32,765 nucleotides of DNA from an uncultured Prevotellaceae bacterium (GTDB lineage Bacteria; Bacteroidota; Bacteroidia; Bacteroidales; Bacteroidaceae): positions 1-32,765 of the forward strand of contig ONKX01000053.1 in assembly GCA_900318555.1 (NCBI GenBank), in the 5' to 3' direction. Position numbers and translations under genes: made by a program. Below are positions 1-9,900 of this stretch, one piece after another (positions within the stretch are counted from its first letter, which is position 1; each line of letters opens with the position of its first letter). The notes below the pieces were generated by a model. It did not search any database. It was not told the origin of the DNA and saw only the letters and a list, made by a program, of their open reading frames with translations.

Positions 1-1
1 C

Positions 2-592
2 CAACAGATGCAGGAGGATACCGGTGCTACTATCACCATCGATGAGGAAGATGGCGTTGGCAAGATTCAGGTCAGCGGTCCTAACAAGGAAGCTATCGAT
101 GCCGCTATCGCAAAGATCAAGGCTATCGTTGCTATTCCTGAGGTCGGCGAGGTTTACGAGGGTACCGTTCGCAGCATTATGCCTTACGGCTGCTTTGTAG
201 AGTTCATGCCTGGCAAGGACGGTCTGCTGCACATCTCTGAGATTGACTGGAAGCGCCTTGAGACTGTCGAGGAGGCTGGCATCAAGGAGGGTGACAAGAT
301 TCAGGTGAAGCTCCTGGAGATTGATCCTAAGACAGGTAAGTTCAAGCTCTCTCATCGTGTGCTCATTGAGAAACCTGAGGGCTATCAGGAGCGTCCAGCA
401 CGTCCCGAGCGTCGTGAGCGCCCTGAGCGTGGCGAACGTCGCGACCGTGGTGAGCGCCGTGATCGCGGTGACAGAGGCGAGCGTCGTCCTCGTCCGGATC
501 GTGGCGAGCGTCGTGAGCGCACAGAGGAGTTCCACGAGCCCACTAACGAGCCCAAGGACTTCAGCGACGAGCTCGACAAGATGGATTTCTAA
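2..592 (+). CDS. pnp: Polyribonucleotide nucleotidyltransferase, C-terminal part (5' end outside window)
   Basis: This is the end of PNPase, the phosphorolytic 3'-5' exoribonuclease of RNA turnover. The reading frame is open from base 2, so the RNase PH domains lie upstream of the window. What is visible is the end of the KH domain ([16 protein letters not shown], then an alpha helix), followed by an S1 RNA-binding domain at about residues 50-120 ([20 protein letters not shown], then DGLLHISEI). Both are in the standard PNPase order. After the S1 domain comes a tail of about 70 residues built from repeated RGERRDRG-like units and ending in an acidic stretch. Such Arg/Gly-rich tails bind RNA or are flexible; the role here is inferred. 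The gene is last in its transcript, because a strong terminator follows 22 nt after the stop. Confidence 0.95.
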   Translation, partial: QQMQEDTGATITIDEEDGVGKIQVSGPNKEAIDAAIAKIKAIVAIPEVGEVYEGTVRSIMPYGCFVEFMPGKDGLLHISEIDWKRLETVEEAGIKEGDKIQVKLLEIDPKTGKFKLSHRVLIEKPEGYQERPARPERRERPERGERRDRGERRDRGDRGERRPRPDRGERRERTEEFHEPTNEPKDFSDELDKMDF

Positions 593-613
593 ACGAACAT
601 TTAAACAAATGAT

Positions 614-651
614 AATTCCCGATAGGCATTGTGCTTATCGGGAATTTTTTT
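614..651 (+). terminator. Intrinsic terminator after pnp
   Basis: Arms 614-624 and 636-646 are perfectly complementary (AATTCCCGATA / TATCGGGAATT). The stem extends inward through a G-U and two G-C pairs to 627/633, leaving a 5-nt loop. A run of seven T follows at 645-651. It lies between pnp and the convergent phytase-like gene. Confidence 0.93.
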
Positions 652-688
652 ATGTACAATTATGTACTTTTATCAAGATTACTGTTCC

Positions 689-1669
689 TTAGGAAGCGGG
701 TAATATAACCGTTTTAAACCAGTCTTTCAAAACTCCCCGGTACTGATTCTGAGAATCGCAGACGAGGATAAGCAATTGGCGTCCGTCGGCTAACTTAGGT
801 CCAACGCATATGCCTTCGTAGTTGGCAAAACTCCTGCGAGTGAGGTTGACCTTCGTGCGAAATTCTGTCAGGAGTGTTTTACTCAGAATTTCTCCCTGCT
901 TATGCAGGGTGGGGTTGACCACATAGAGTTTGACGTGCGCAAAAGAGCCGATTTGTTTCTTGGGGAAATACATTTCACGTTCCAGTACCACGATACGTCC
1001 GTCGTCGAGTGCCGCTAACCCACTGACCCCCACAATGCTGCGTCCCTTGTGTTTCTTGATGATTGCCGAGTCGCTCTCATACCAGTATTGTTCTTTGGGC
1101 TGCAGGTCGTCGCCAAAACTCTGCAGTCGCAGGCGGTTCTTGATCTTCCGTTCTATCGTTGGCTTCTCGCCATCGGCCTTCAGTGTAAACTCAGAAGTAG
1201 TCCAAAAGCGATGCGTTTTGGGCTGATAGGTGAGTGCCTCGAAGCCACCATTTTTATAAGCAGTTTTAAAGACCTCCGGAATGTTCAGCTTTCTGCCAGT
1301 CAGTTGACCTTGAAGATTGTATTCAATGATTTCCTGATCAGCCTCTCCGCTTACGAACACCGTCTGACTCTCTGGCATATAACAGATGCCTTCCTCGTCG
1401 CGGTTTGGCAGACCGCTGGTAAGAAAAGTATCTTCACGGACTGTCAGCAACTCTCCAGTAATGCTATCTGTTTCTATTGTCATCAGATAGAAGCCTGCCG
1501 TTGGCGACTTGTCATTTGCAATGGCATAACGGGATGCCCCCAGCCACGTGATACCACTATAATTTCCTGCAGAAACGGTCTTGGGAAACGCTTTCTGCTT
1601 AAGTAGAGTAACCTCTTGTGCAATCACCATAAGAGGCATCAGCATCAAGGCGGTCCATAGCAGCCTCAT
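689..1669 (-). CDS. Secreted esterase-like activity of phytase family protein
   Basis: A 326-aa exported protein with an N-terminal signal peptide (MRLLWTALMLMPLMVIAQ). The body matches the Phytase-like beta-propeller family. Visible landmarks are SGITWLGASRYAIANDKS near the start, RDEEGICYMPES, GGFEALTYQP, VSGLAALDDGRIVVLER and, near the end, FANYEGICVGPKLADGRQLLILVCDSQN. Members are predicted secreted phosphoesterases; few have a tested substrate, so the reaction is uncertain. The start codon lies two bases after the stop of the PAP2 gene, so it is the third gene of the MFS-PAP2-phytase-like operon. That order suggests extracytoplasmic removal of phosphate from a compound whose organic part is then imported (inference). 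Confidence 0.85.
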   Translation of the reverse strand: MRLLWTALMLMPLMVIAQEVTLLKQKAFPKTVSAGNYSGITWLGASRYAIANDKSPTAGFYLMTIETDSITGELLTVREDTFLTSGLPNRDEEGICYMPESQTVFVSGEADQEIIEYNLQGQLTGRKLNIPEVFKTAYKNGGFEALTYQPKTHRFWTTSEFTLKADGEKPTIERKIKNRLRLQSFGDDLQPKEQYWYESDSAIIKKHKGRSIVGVSGLAALDDGRIVVLEREMYFPKKQIGSFAHVKLYVVNPTLHKQGEILSKTLLTEFRTKVNLTRRSFANYEGICVGPKLADGRQLLILVCDSQNQYRGVLKDWFKTVILPAS

Positions 1670-1671
1670 AG

Positions 1672-3093
1672 TTAAAGAGCTTTTAGGTATTCCGCGCGGG
1701 CTTGTTTGATGAGTTGACGAAAATCGGCATCGGCATGCATACGAGCCACAAGGGCTGCAGCCAATAGTCGTCCGGCTTCTACGTCTGAGGCCCAGTGGTA
1801 GCCTACTATCACACGATCGTAGCCGTAGTTGAAGCCTATGCGCAGCACTTCATCCTGACATTCAGGAGCCACCTCTGCCATTACCATTGACAGCGCCCAG
1901 CCCAAATTTGAATGATGAGAAGCATAGCTGCTGCTCTTGCGTGAATCTTTCTCCCATTGTGGCACGGGGGTTGTTTCACCCAGCTGTACATAGGGGCGTT
2001 TACGGAAATATACCTTCTTCAAATTCTTGGCCGACTTATCGCTCTTTTTATCAACCAATTCTATCAGCGCAACAATACTGGGTGTTGCCTCTTTGGTAAT
2101 CTTAACACCCATGGCCTTTCCGTAGATGTTCATCAGATAGTCTATCGTCAGGTTGTCGTTCTCCACGGCCACCTTGCCACGATAGCCGTTGCGTAACTGC
2201 TTGGCCTTCCAATAGCGGAATAGGTCGCCCTCATAGCGATAGCTTGCGGTATCCACAGGAGGATTAAGAATCTTACAGCCCTGGGGCAGACCAGCAAGGG
2301 CTGTGGGATCATAATCGGCAGGCAGACCCTTTAGCTTTTTATATTCCGCACGGGCTGCCTCGATGTCCTGTTGGAATTCCGGATGCAGGTGAGCACGGAC
2401 GTAAGCGGCCGAAGCACACAGGTAGCCTGCAGTGACATCGCTCTGGTAGTGGGCACCAGTAATGATACGGTTCTCACCAAACTGGAATGCGCGACGCATG
2501 ATGGTATCCTGCAATTCTGGCCACATCTCAGCGAAAGCCAGTGCCGTACCCCATCCGAGTGAGGTATGTCCGGAGGGATAGCTGCCATTGGTGCGCAGGT
2601 ACTCTGTGTCATACTTTGCCCACGTGTCTTCACCCATTTGGACAAACGGGCGCGTCCTCATATACAGGGCCTTGGCAGCTGCTGTACTCTTGTTGCCAGT
2701 GTTGTAAGCGCGTTTCAGGAACCGAGCCAGTGCGGGAGTCTTCTCTGCGCAGATGGTGTCCAAACCCAGACACTGCGACATGATAGATTCCATAATATAT
2801 GGTTCCCAAGGCGACTCCATATTAGCCTGGCGACCACGTGGTGTGTTACGTTGCGTCTTACCCCACTGCCATTGTATCATATCGTCGATAAAGTCCATGC
2901 TGGCAGTGTCTGGCGGAGCAGGCAGGTAATAACCGGCATTGGGCATCTCGTAAGGCTTTACATATACGGTGTCGTTGCTGACGATCTGACGTGGTTTCTT
3001 ACGCGCTGACGCGCTGGTGGCCACCAAGCAAATTGCCAGCAGCAAAAGGATTTTAGGATATGTCTTCATAATCATATAATGTTTTGAGTTCAT
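1672..3093 (-). CDS. Tandem PAP2-family (class A acid phosphatase-like) secreted phosphatase
   Basis: A 473-aa protein with two PAP2/vanadium-haloperoxidase-type phosphatase domains in one chain. The first (about residues 100-240) has K-x6-RP (KALYMRTRP), PSGH and NRIITGAHYQSD. The second (about residues 300-465) has K-x6-RP (KKVYFRKRP), then ASHH in place of PSGH, and DRVIVGYHWASD. All three motif blocks that hold the phosphate and supply the histidines are present in both, though the second PSGH is degenerate. Most relatives have one domain of 230-250 aa. ATG at 3093 overlaps the stop of the MFS gene (ATGA), which favours coupled translation. ATG at 3069 begins a cleaner signal peptide (MKTYPKILLLLAICLVATSA), so either start is possible. 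The likely location is the periplasm. Confidence 0.88.
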   Translation of the reverse strand: MNSKHYMIMKTYPKILLLLAICLVATSASARKKPRQIVSNDTVYVKPYEMPNAGYYLPAPPDTASMDFIDDMIQWQWGKTQRNTPRGRQANMESPWEPYIMESIMSQCLGLDTICAEKTPALARFLKRAYNTGNKSTAAAKALYMRTRPFVQMGEDTWAKYDTEYLRTNGSYPSGHTSLGWGTALAFAEMWPELQDTIMRRAFQFGENRIITGAHYQSDVTAGYLCASAAYVRAHLHPEFQQDIEAARAEYKKLKGLPADYDPTALAGLPQGCKILNPPVDTASYRYEGDLFRYWKAKQLRNGYRGKVAVENDNLTIDYLMNIYGKAMGVKITKEATPSIVALIELVDKKSDKSAKNLKKVYFRKRPYVQLGETTPVPQWEKDSRKSSSYASHHSNLGWALSMVMAEVAPECQDEVLRIGFNYGYDRVIVGYHWASDVEAGRLLAAALVARMHADADFRQLIKQARAEYLKAL

Positions 3094-4406
3094 TGTTTAG
3101 TACGCAGATAGGTGCGATAGCCGTAGGCGATGATGATGATAAAACAGAATAGTGGCAGAATGAACGAAACATTTACTGCCGGCATTCCGAACATTTCGTG
3201 CTGGTCAATGATGGAGGCCTGCAACGGGGGCAGTACGCTACCTCCAAGAATGGCCATAATCAGACCTGCAGCTCCAAACTTCGCGTCGTCGCCCAACCCT
3301 TGCAGGGCAATACCGTAGATGGTGGGGAACATCAGCGACATACAAGCTGAAATGGCTACCAGACAGTAGAGGCCCATGCGTCCGTCGATGAAGATGACAC
3401 CCAACGTCAGACAGGCGCCCACAACAGCCAGAATACCTAGCAGTGCTCCTGCGTTGATGAATTTCAGGAAGTAGGTGCAGATGAATCGGCTCGACACGAA
3501 GATGGCCATCGCAATGATATTAAATGTCTGTGACGTTACCTCAGCTTCCTGTTCTGCCATTCCTTCGTTCATCAATACGCGCGTACCATATTGTATAATA
3601 AAGGTCCAACACATAATCTGCACACCCACGTAGAAGAACTGGGCAATGACGCCCTCGCGGTAGTAGTCAATAGAGAAAATTCGCTTCAGCGTGGGCAGGA
3701 AATTAATGTCGTGGTTCTGGTCGCCGTTCTTTGGCATACGTGTGAAGTAAATGACGGCAAACATCACCGCAATGACAGCTCCGATGGCCAGATAGGGGGC
3801 GATCAAAACACTGAGGTCGGAGTCACGCATAGCTGAGAACTCAGCATCCGACAACAGCGCACGCTCGTCCGTAGAGGCTGGATTCAACTTGGCCTGGATG
3901 AAGTTCATGGCGACATACATGCCACACAGCGAACCCATCGGATTGAAACACTGTGCCATATTCAGTCGGCGGGTGGCGGTCTCTTCAGAACCCATCGTCA
4001 GGATATACGGATTACACGACGTCTCAAGGAACGACAGTCCGCAAGTCAGGATGAAATATGCCACGAGGAAGGGATAGTACATACCCGTCCATGAAGCAGG
4101 CAGAAACAACAGGGCACCAACGGCATACAATCCGAGGCCCATCAACACACCAGCCTTGTAGGAGTATTTGCGGATGAACATAGCGGCAGGGAAAGCCATA
4201 GCGAAATAACCGCCATAGAAGGCCACCTGCACCAGTGCACCGTCCGTCACACTCATGCGGAAAATTTTGGAAAACGCTTTCACCATGGGATTGGTGATGT
4301 CGTTGGCAAAGCCCCACAAGGCGAAGCACGACGTTACGAGGATGAATGGTATGAGATAGCTCACACCGTCACGAGAGATAATCGAGTCTTTCTTCTGATT
4401 GTCCAT
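3090..4406 (-). CDS. fucP: MFS sugar:proton symporter, FucP (L-fucose permease) type
   Basis: An inner-membrane transporter with about 12 hydrophobic segments. It matches the FucP branch of the major facilitator superfamily: SYLIPFILVTSCFALWGFAND near the N-terminus, then FYGGYFAMAFPAA, FLETSCNPYILTMG, RLNMAQCFNPMGSL and FPTIYGIALQGLGDDAKFGA. FucP relatives import L-fucose, glucose/galactose or other sugars with protons, so the exact substrate cannot be read from sequence. I chose ATG 4406 (MDNQKKDS...). The upstream ATG at 4439 would lie inside a TAnnTTTG promoter element (4437-4444) and therefore upstream of the transcript start. The gene is first of a three-gene operon with two secreted phosphatases, and it diverges from the pectate lyase operon. 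Confidence 0.88.
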   Translation of the reverse strand: MDNQKKDSIISRDGVSYLIPFILVTSCFALWGFANDITNPMVKAFSKIFRMSVTDGALVQVAFYGGYFAMAFPAAMFIRKYSYKAGVLMGLGLYAVGALLFLPASWTGMYYPFLVAYFILTCGLSFLETSCNPYILTMGSEETATRRLNMAQCFNPMGSLCGMYVAMNFIQAKLNPASTDERALLSDAEFSAMRDSDLSVLIAPYLAIGAVIAVMFAVIYFTRMPKNGDQNHDINFLPTLKRIFSIDYYREGVIAQFFYVGVQIMCWTFIIQYGTRVLMNEGMAEQEAEVTSQTFNIIAMAIFVSSRFICTYFLKFINAGALLGILAVVGACLTLGVIFIDGRMGLYCLVAISACMSLMFPTIYGIALQGLGDDAKFGAAGLIMAILGGSVLPPLQASIIDQHEMFGMPAVNVSFILPLFCFIIIIAYGYRTYLRTKQ

Positions 4407-4436
4407 TACTTTTGGGTCTTCAATTGATAGTGACTG

Positions 4437-4444
4437 CAAAAATA
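4437..4444 (-). promoter_or_regulatory. -7 promoter element of the fucP operon
   Basis: On the minus strand this reads TATTTTTG, a match to the Bacteroidota -7 consensus TAnnTTTG, 31 nt ahead of the chosen fucP start. The -33 element is not convincing. In the rest of the divergent gap (4445-4565) I found no clear TAnnTTTG for the pectate lyase operon on the plus strand. Confidence 0.5.
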
Positions 4445-4565
4445 CTAAAAAGAAACGACTATACAGGCGTTTTTACATATTTTAATGCTGTCCGACGTGA
4501 CATCTGCCCCAGTAAAGCGTCTTATAGACAAAGAATAACACGTTTAATTAAACATAGAAATAACG

Positions 4566-6335
4566 ATGAAACAATCATTATTGTTAGCGGTAGCACTGCT
4601 GTTTTCCCTGACGGTCGGTGCCCAATATCCAGATTTGACAGACGAGGCAAAACAACTTATTGCCCAACAGAAGGCTCAGTGGAAGGCTCATAGCGATTCC
4701 GCTTGGGAGGTGGCATTTCCTATTGTGGTAGAAGAGGCCAAAGCCGGACGTCCTTACGTACCCTGGGCTTTTCGTCCCTACGACCTGCGTCAGGCTAAGA
4801 TTCCCGCATTCCCTGGTGCTGAGGGTGGCGGCATGTTCACCTTTGGCGGACGTGGAGGTAAGGTGCTTACCGTTACCAACTTGAACGACGACGGTCCTGG
4901 CTCTTTCCGTTGGGCCTGCGAGCAGGGCGGTGCCCGTATCGTGGTGTTCAATGTGAGCGGTATCATTCGCCTGAAGTCACCTATCTATGTTCGTGCACCT
5001 TATATTACCATTGCTGGACAGACCGCTCCTGGCGACGGTGTCTGCATTGCAGGTGAGTCGTTCCAGGTCGATACGCACGATGTCATTGTGCGTCACATGC
5101 GTTTCCGCCGTGGTGAGACGCTGGTTACCAACCGCGAAGACTCCTTTGGTGGCAATCCTATAGGAAATATCATGATTGACCACTGTTCATGCGAGTGGGG
5201 ACTGGACGAGAATATCTCGTTTTATCGTCACATGTTTGATATGCACGACGGTAAACCCAATCGCAAGGAACCTACTGTCAACGTAACCATTCAGAACACC
5301 ATCAGTGCCAAAGCTCTTGACACTTGGAACCACGCCTTCGGTTCTACCATCGGTGGTGAGAACACCACCTTCATGCGTAACCTGTGGGCCGACAATACTG
5401 GTCGTAATCCATCAATCGGTTGGGGTGGCGTGTTTAACTACATCAACAACGTAGTCTATAACTGGGTACACCGCACGGCTGATGGCGGTGAGTTCAGCAC
5501 CATGTCGAATTTCATCAACAATTACTATAAGCCAGGTCCGTTGACTCCGAAAGACAGTCCTATTGGTCATCGTATTGTGAAGTCTGAGAGCCGTTCGCAG
5601 GGATTGTTCCCCTACAAGCAGTTCGGGCGTGTCTATGCTGTCGGCAATATCATGGAGGGTTATCCTGAGATTACGAAGGATAACTGGAACGGTGGCATAC
5701 AGACTGCTGATAAGGATGGTGAGATGGATGCTACGGAGTTGGCTCTAATGCGTTCGAATGAGCCATTTGAGATGCCTTACGTAAAGATTATGGGTACTGA
5801 GCAGGCCTTCGACTGGGTACTTTCAAATGCAGGTGCCACAATCCCCTGCCGTGATATCGTTGACCAGCGTATATGTGAGGAAGTTCGTACAGGACAGGCT
5901 TACTACGTGAAGGACTATGAGAAGGAGTTGGCCAAGATAGAGAAGAAGACAGGTGTGAAGCAGAATCCTTATGGCGACATGTGGGGCCTGAACAAGAAAT
6001 CGATGAACGAAGAGGGCTTCTTCAAGTATCGCCGTCTGCCTCAGGACTCCTACAAGCAGGGAGTCATTACCGACCCGCGTCAGATGGGTGGCTATCCTGA
6101 GTACAAGGCTTGGGAGCCCTATGTTGATACTGATAGTGACGGTATGCCTGACGAGTGGGAGAAACAATACGGATTGAATCCCAACGACGCCAGCGATGCT
6201 GTCAAGGATTGCAATGGTGATGGCTATACCAATATCGAGAAGTATATCAATGGTATTAATCCTCAGACCAAGACCGATTGGCGTAACCTGAACAACAACT
6301 ACGATACGCTGGCTGCCAAGGGAAAACTGATGTAA
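4566..6335 (+). CDS. Secreted pectate lyase, polysaccharide lyase family 1
   Basis: A 589-aa exported enzyme that should cleave polygalacturonan by beta-elimination. A signal peptide (MKQSLLLAVALLFSLTVGAQ) is followed by a helical linker and a right-handed beta-helix. Family 1 signatures are AFPGAEGGG, GGKVLTVTNLNDDGPGSFR, IVVFNVSGIIRL, ITIAGQTAPGDG, IVRHMRFRRGE and IMIDHCSCEWGLDENIS. The last carries the Asp that binds calcium in this family. Residues near the C-terminus (DTDSDGMPDEWEKQYGLNPN, then DCNGDGYTNIEKYING) form a thrombospondin-3/EF-like calcium-binding segment common in Bacteroidota PL1 proteins. It starts an operon with DUF3826 (4-nt gap) and DUF6298 (3-nt gap), both typical companions in pectin loci. 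Confidence 0.93.
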   Translation: MKQSLLLAVALLFSLTVGAQYPDLTDEAKQLIAQQKAQWKAHSDSAWEVAFPIVVEEAKAGRPYVPWAFRPYDLRQAKIPAFPGAEGGGMFTFGGRGGKVLTVTNLNDDGPGSFRWACEQGGARIVVFNVSGIIRLKSPIYVRAPYITIAGQTAPGDGVCIAGESFQVDTHDVIVRHMRFRRGETLVTNREDSFGGNPIGNIMIDHCSCEWGLDENISFYRHMFDMHDGKPNRKEPTVNVTIQNTISAKALDTWNHAFGSTIGGENTTFMRNLWADNTGRNPSIGWGGVFNYINNVVYNWVHRTADGGEFSTMSNFINNYYKPGPLTPKDSPIGHRIVKSESRSQGLFPYKQFGRVYAVGNIMEGYPEITKDNWNGGIQTADKDGEMDATELALMRSNEPFEMPYVKIMGTEQAFDWVLSNAGATIPCRDIVDQRICEEVRTGQAYYVKDYEKELAKIEKKTGVKQNPYGDMWGLNKKSMNEEGFFKYRRLPQDSYKQGVITDPRQMGGYPEYKAWEPYVDTDSDGMPDEWEKQYGLNPNDASDAVKDCNGDGYTNIEKYINGINPQTKTDWRNLNNNYDTLAAKGKLM

Positions 6336-6339
6336 ACGT

Positions 6340-6948
6340 ATGAAAAAGACACTGCTTGCAGCGATAGTATTGCTGTTTACCATCACGGCAAATGCCCAAT
6401 TGGTACCGCTCGACTACGAAGGGCGTGACTCTGCCTATGTGGAGAATATCAAGAAACGTGCCCAGAAAATCGTTGACGGGCTCCAGCTTACTGACAAGAA
6501 ACAGGCTCGTAATGTATGCAATATCATTGCCAACCGCTATTTCCTGCTGAACGACATTCATGCGAAATACGACAAGAGCCAACAAGATGCCCTACAGGCC
6601 GAGCTATACAAACATCACTTCGAACTTGCTTCGGCCCTGGCCATCTACCTAAATGACGAGCAGATAGAAGCTGTGAAGGATGGTATGACCTTCGGAAGAC
6701 TGAAGCGTGACTATCAGGCCACACAGGACATGATACCTACGCTCTCAGACTTTGAGAAACAGCAGATACTCATCTGGCTTAAGGAGGCTCGCGAATATGC
6801 GATGGATGCAGCCGATTCGAAAGGCAAGCACTTCTGGTTCGACAAGTATCGCGGACGCACCAACAACTGGCTCTCTGGTCGAGGTTACGACCTGAAAAAG
6901 GAACGTGATGCTTGGATGAAACGAATAGAGGATGCAAAGAAAAAATAA
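6340..6948 (+). CDS. DUF3826 domain-containing secreted protein
   Basis: A 202-aa protein with a signal peptide (MKKTLLAAIVLLFTITANAQ) and an all-alpha body. DUF3826 landmarks are YVENIKKRAQKIVDGLQL, NVCNIIANRYFLLNDIH and the C-terminal half running from LSDFEKQQILIWLKEAREYA to WFDKYRGRTNNWLSGRGYDL. The biochemical role is unknown. The family recurs beside pectate lyases and rhamnogalacturonan-degrading enzymes in Bacteroidota, which is the setting here: 4 nt after the PL1 gene and 3 nt before the DUF6298 gene. A supporting part in pectin use is the best inference. Confidence 0.9.
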   Translation: MKKTLLAAIVLLFTITANAQLVPLDYEGRDSAYVENIKKRAQKIVDGLQLTDKKQARNVCNIIANRYFLLNDIHAKYDKSQQDALQAELYKHHFELASALAIYLNDEQIEAVKDGMTFGRLKRDYQATQDMIPTLSDFEKQQILIWLKEAREYAMDAADSKGKHFWFDKYRGRTNNWLSGRGYDLKKERDAWMKRIEDAKKK

Positions 6949-6951
6949 AAC

Positions 6952-9900
6952 ATGCGACGACACTTATTTGCCCTATCAGTCTTACTGACAATCATCATCC
7001 CATCGGTAGCTCAAGAGTTGCCGATGGATTATTCCTATTGTGGATACCATCGCTCAGAAATGCCCATTCCATCGGCAAAAGTTGTCGTCTATGTACAACC
7101 CTCTGGTGACGACGATGCGGCACAATTGCAGGCGGCTATCGATTATGTCAGTCAACAGAAAACTGACAAACTGACGGGGCTTCGTGGTGCCGTGTTGTTA
7201 GGCGAGGGTACTTACTCGCTCAGCGAACCCCTGCGCATTCGTACCAGTGGCGTCGTGCTGCGAGGCAGTGGTCGCGAAAAGACCATCCTGCGCAAGATGG
7301 GCTACGACCGTGGTGCTCTTATATATATAGAAGGTACGCACGAAGTCGTCGTTAAAGATACCTTTGACGTCAACGATACCAAAGCCGGCTCCATAACATT
7401 GAACATTCAACGTTCAACATTGAACGACAATACTCCGATTGTAAATAATGTTCAACGTTCAACGTTCAGTGTTCAACGTATTATGATCTGGCGTCCTTCC
7501 ACCCAGGAATGGATCGACCACCTCGGTTGTGCCTCCTTTGGCGGAGGCAAGCGTATGGGCTATTGGGCTTGGCATCCTGGGGATATAGACCTCCGTTGGA
7601 ATCGGCAAATTTTGGCGATTCAGGGCAATGTGGTGACACTTGACGCCCCTATCACCTGCGACATCGACAGCCGCTTTGGCGGCGCGAAGGCCATCATCTA
7701 CGAACAATCAGGACTCATCAACGAGTGTGGCATTGAAAACCTCTCACTCGAATCAGATTACGACCGTTCCCGTCCTTTGGACGAAGACCATTGTTGGGAC
7801 GGTGTCTATATGGCTGACGCAGAGAATTGCTGGGTGCGGATGGTCAATTTCCGTTATTTTGCCGGCTCTGCTGTTGTCATTCAGAAGTCCGCCCAACAGA
7901 TTACCATTGAGGACTGCCAGTCGCTGGATCCCATCTCTGAGATTGGCGGCTTCCGTCGTCGCACTTTCCTGACCTTCGGTGAAATGGTGCTTTTTCAGCG
8001 TTGCTATTCCGAACACGGCATCAACGACTTTGCCGTAAGTCATACGGCTCCTGGCCCTAATGCCTTCGTGCAATGCGAGAGTTTCGAGAGTTTTGGTCCC
8101 AGTGGCGCCATTTCGTCGTGGGCACCAGGCATCCTCTTCGATATTGTCAACATCGACGGCAACGACCTCGTCTTCAAAAACTGGGAACTGGAGAAGTTTG
8201 GTGCAGGTTGGAGTACTGCCAACAGCACGCTGTGGCAGTCGACAGCCTCAGGACTCTTCTGTTATTCGCCCGACTCGCTCAACAAAAACTATTCCATTGG
8301 CTGTTGGGGCCAGATTCAAGGTAATGGCGAGTATTCTGACATAAACGAACACGTCCGTCCCTATTCGCTCTATGCGTCACAGTTGGAAAAACGTCTGGGA
8401 CGTGACGTCAGTGGTCAGTGCCGCGTGCTGGAGCGTAACACCAATGCCAGCAGTTCGCCGACTATTGAGGAGGCCATGCAGTTGGCTGAGGAAGCTCTGC
8501 AACCACGTACCACTTTGCAGATGTGGATTGACTCCGCTGTGTTTACGGGCGATACTTCCCAAGGCAAACTCAAGCCCTTCGTTTATCAGGAAGTTCCTTC
8601 GCGCGTGTACCAATCCAATCATTATGAGATTGTCAATGGTTGGCTGACGAAGAACAATAGTGTTCTCGTAGGCGGCAAACACCAGACGCCTTGGTGGAAC
8701 GGACGCACGACAGATGCCGCTATGGCGAAGGCAAAATATGCCTTGACGCGTTTTGTGCCAGGTCAGGAAACGACAGGCGGTACCGATCGAGTCGACTCTG
8801 TTATCAGTCAGATGCAACGCGACCACACATTGTTGTTCAGTCAGAACTACGGCCTTTGGACGGACCGTCGTCGTGACGACCACGAACGCATCCGTCGCAA
8901 GAACGGCGATGCCTGGGCTCCCTTCTACGAACAGCCCTTCGCCCGCACAGGGACGTTGAACATTCAACATTCAACATTGAACGACGATACTTCAAACGCA
9001 AATAATGTTCAACGTTCAACGTTCAACGTTCAATGTGATTTGGCCTGGGACGGAATGACCAAATACGACCTGACGACCCTTAACAAATGGTACTTCTGGC
9101 GCTTGCAGCAATTTGCGAAAAAGTCCGAATCCATCGGACTTCTGCTCAAAAACCAGCACTATTTCCAGCACAACATCCTCGAGGCTGGCGCCCATTGGGT
9201 GGATTGCCCTTGGCGCACAGCAAACAACGTCAACAATACGCCGTTTCTCGAGCCCGTTAACTTCACGGGTGATAAGCGTATCTTTACGGCCACCTTATTC
9301 TATGATGTGGAAAATCCCACCTTGCGCGAACTACACCGTCAATATATCCGCCAGTCGTTGGATGCTTTCAAGGGTCAGCCCAATGTCATCCATTCCATTG
9401 GAGAGGAGTTTACGGGTCCCCTGCATTTCGTCCAGTTCTGGCTCGACGTCATTGCCGAGTGGGAACAGGAGAATGGTCCTGTGCTCGTCGACCTTGCAGT
9501 CAACAAAGACGTGCAGGACGCTATCCTGAAAGATCCTACACGTTCAAAAATCGTCGATATCATCGATATCGAACAGTGGTTCTACCACAACAAAGGCGAG
9601 TATGCACCTCCTGGAGGCGTCAATATGGCCCAACGCCAGTATATGCGCAAGATCCGCACTGGCAGTGCCCGTTTCGAGGATGTCTATCGCGCCGTCAGCG
9701 AATACCGTCGGCAGTATCCTGACAAGGCCGTCATCTATTCTGCCCAGAAGGCACCCGAACTGTGCTGGGCTGCATTGATGGCTGGCGGTTCCTGTGCTGC
9801 AATTCCTGTGACTGACAAAGCCTTCCTCGCTGAATTGTCGCAGATGGTTCCCCGTCCGTCTTTTGTGGATGATTTCTATATGTTGTCTAGCGACAACGGT

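Noticed and set aside
385-579. Arg/Ser-rich frame antisense to the pnp tail
   Set aside because: It mirrors the RGERRDRG-coding repeat of PNPase and is a shadow of it.
4407-4439. Upstream ATG of the fucP gene at 4439
   Set aside because: It falls inside the -7 box 4437-4444, so it would not be in the transcript.
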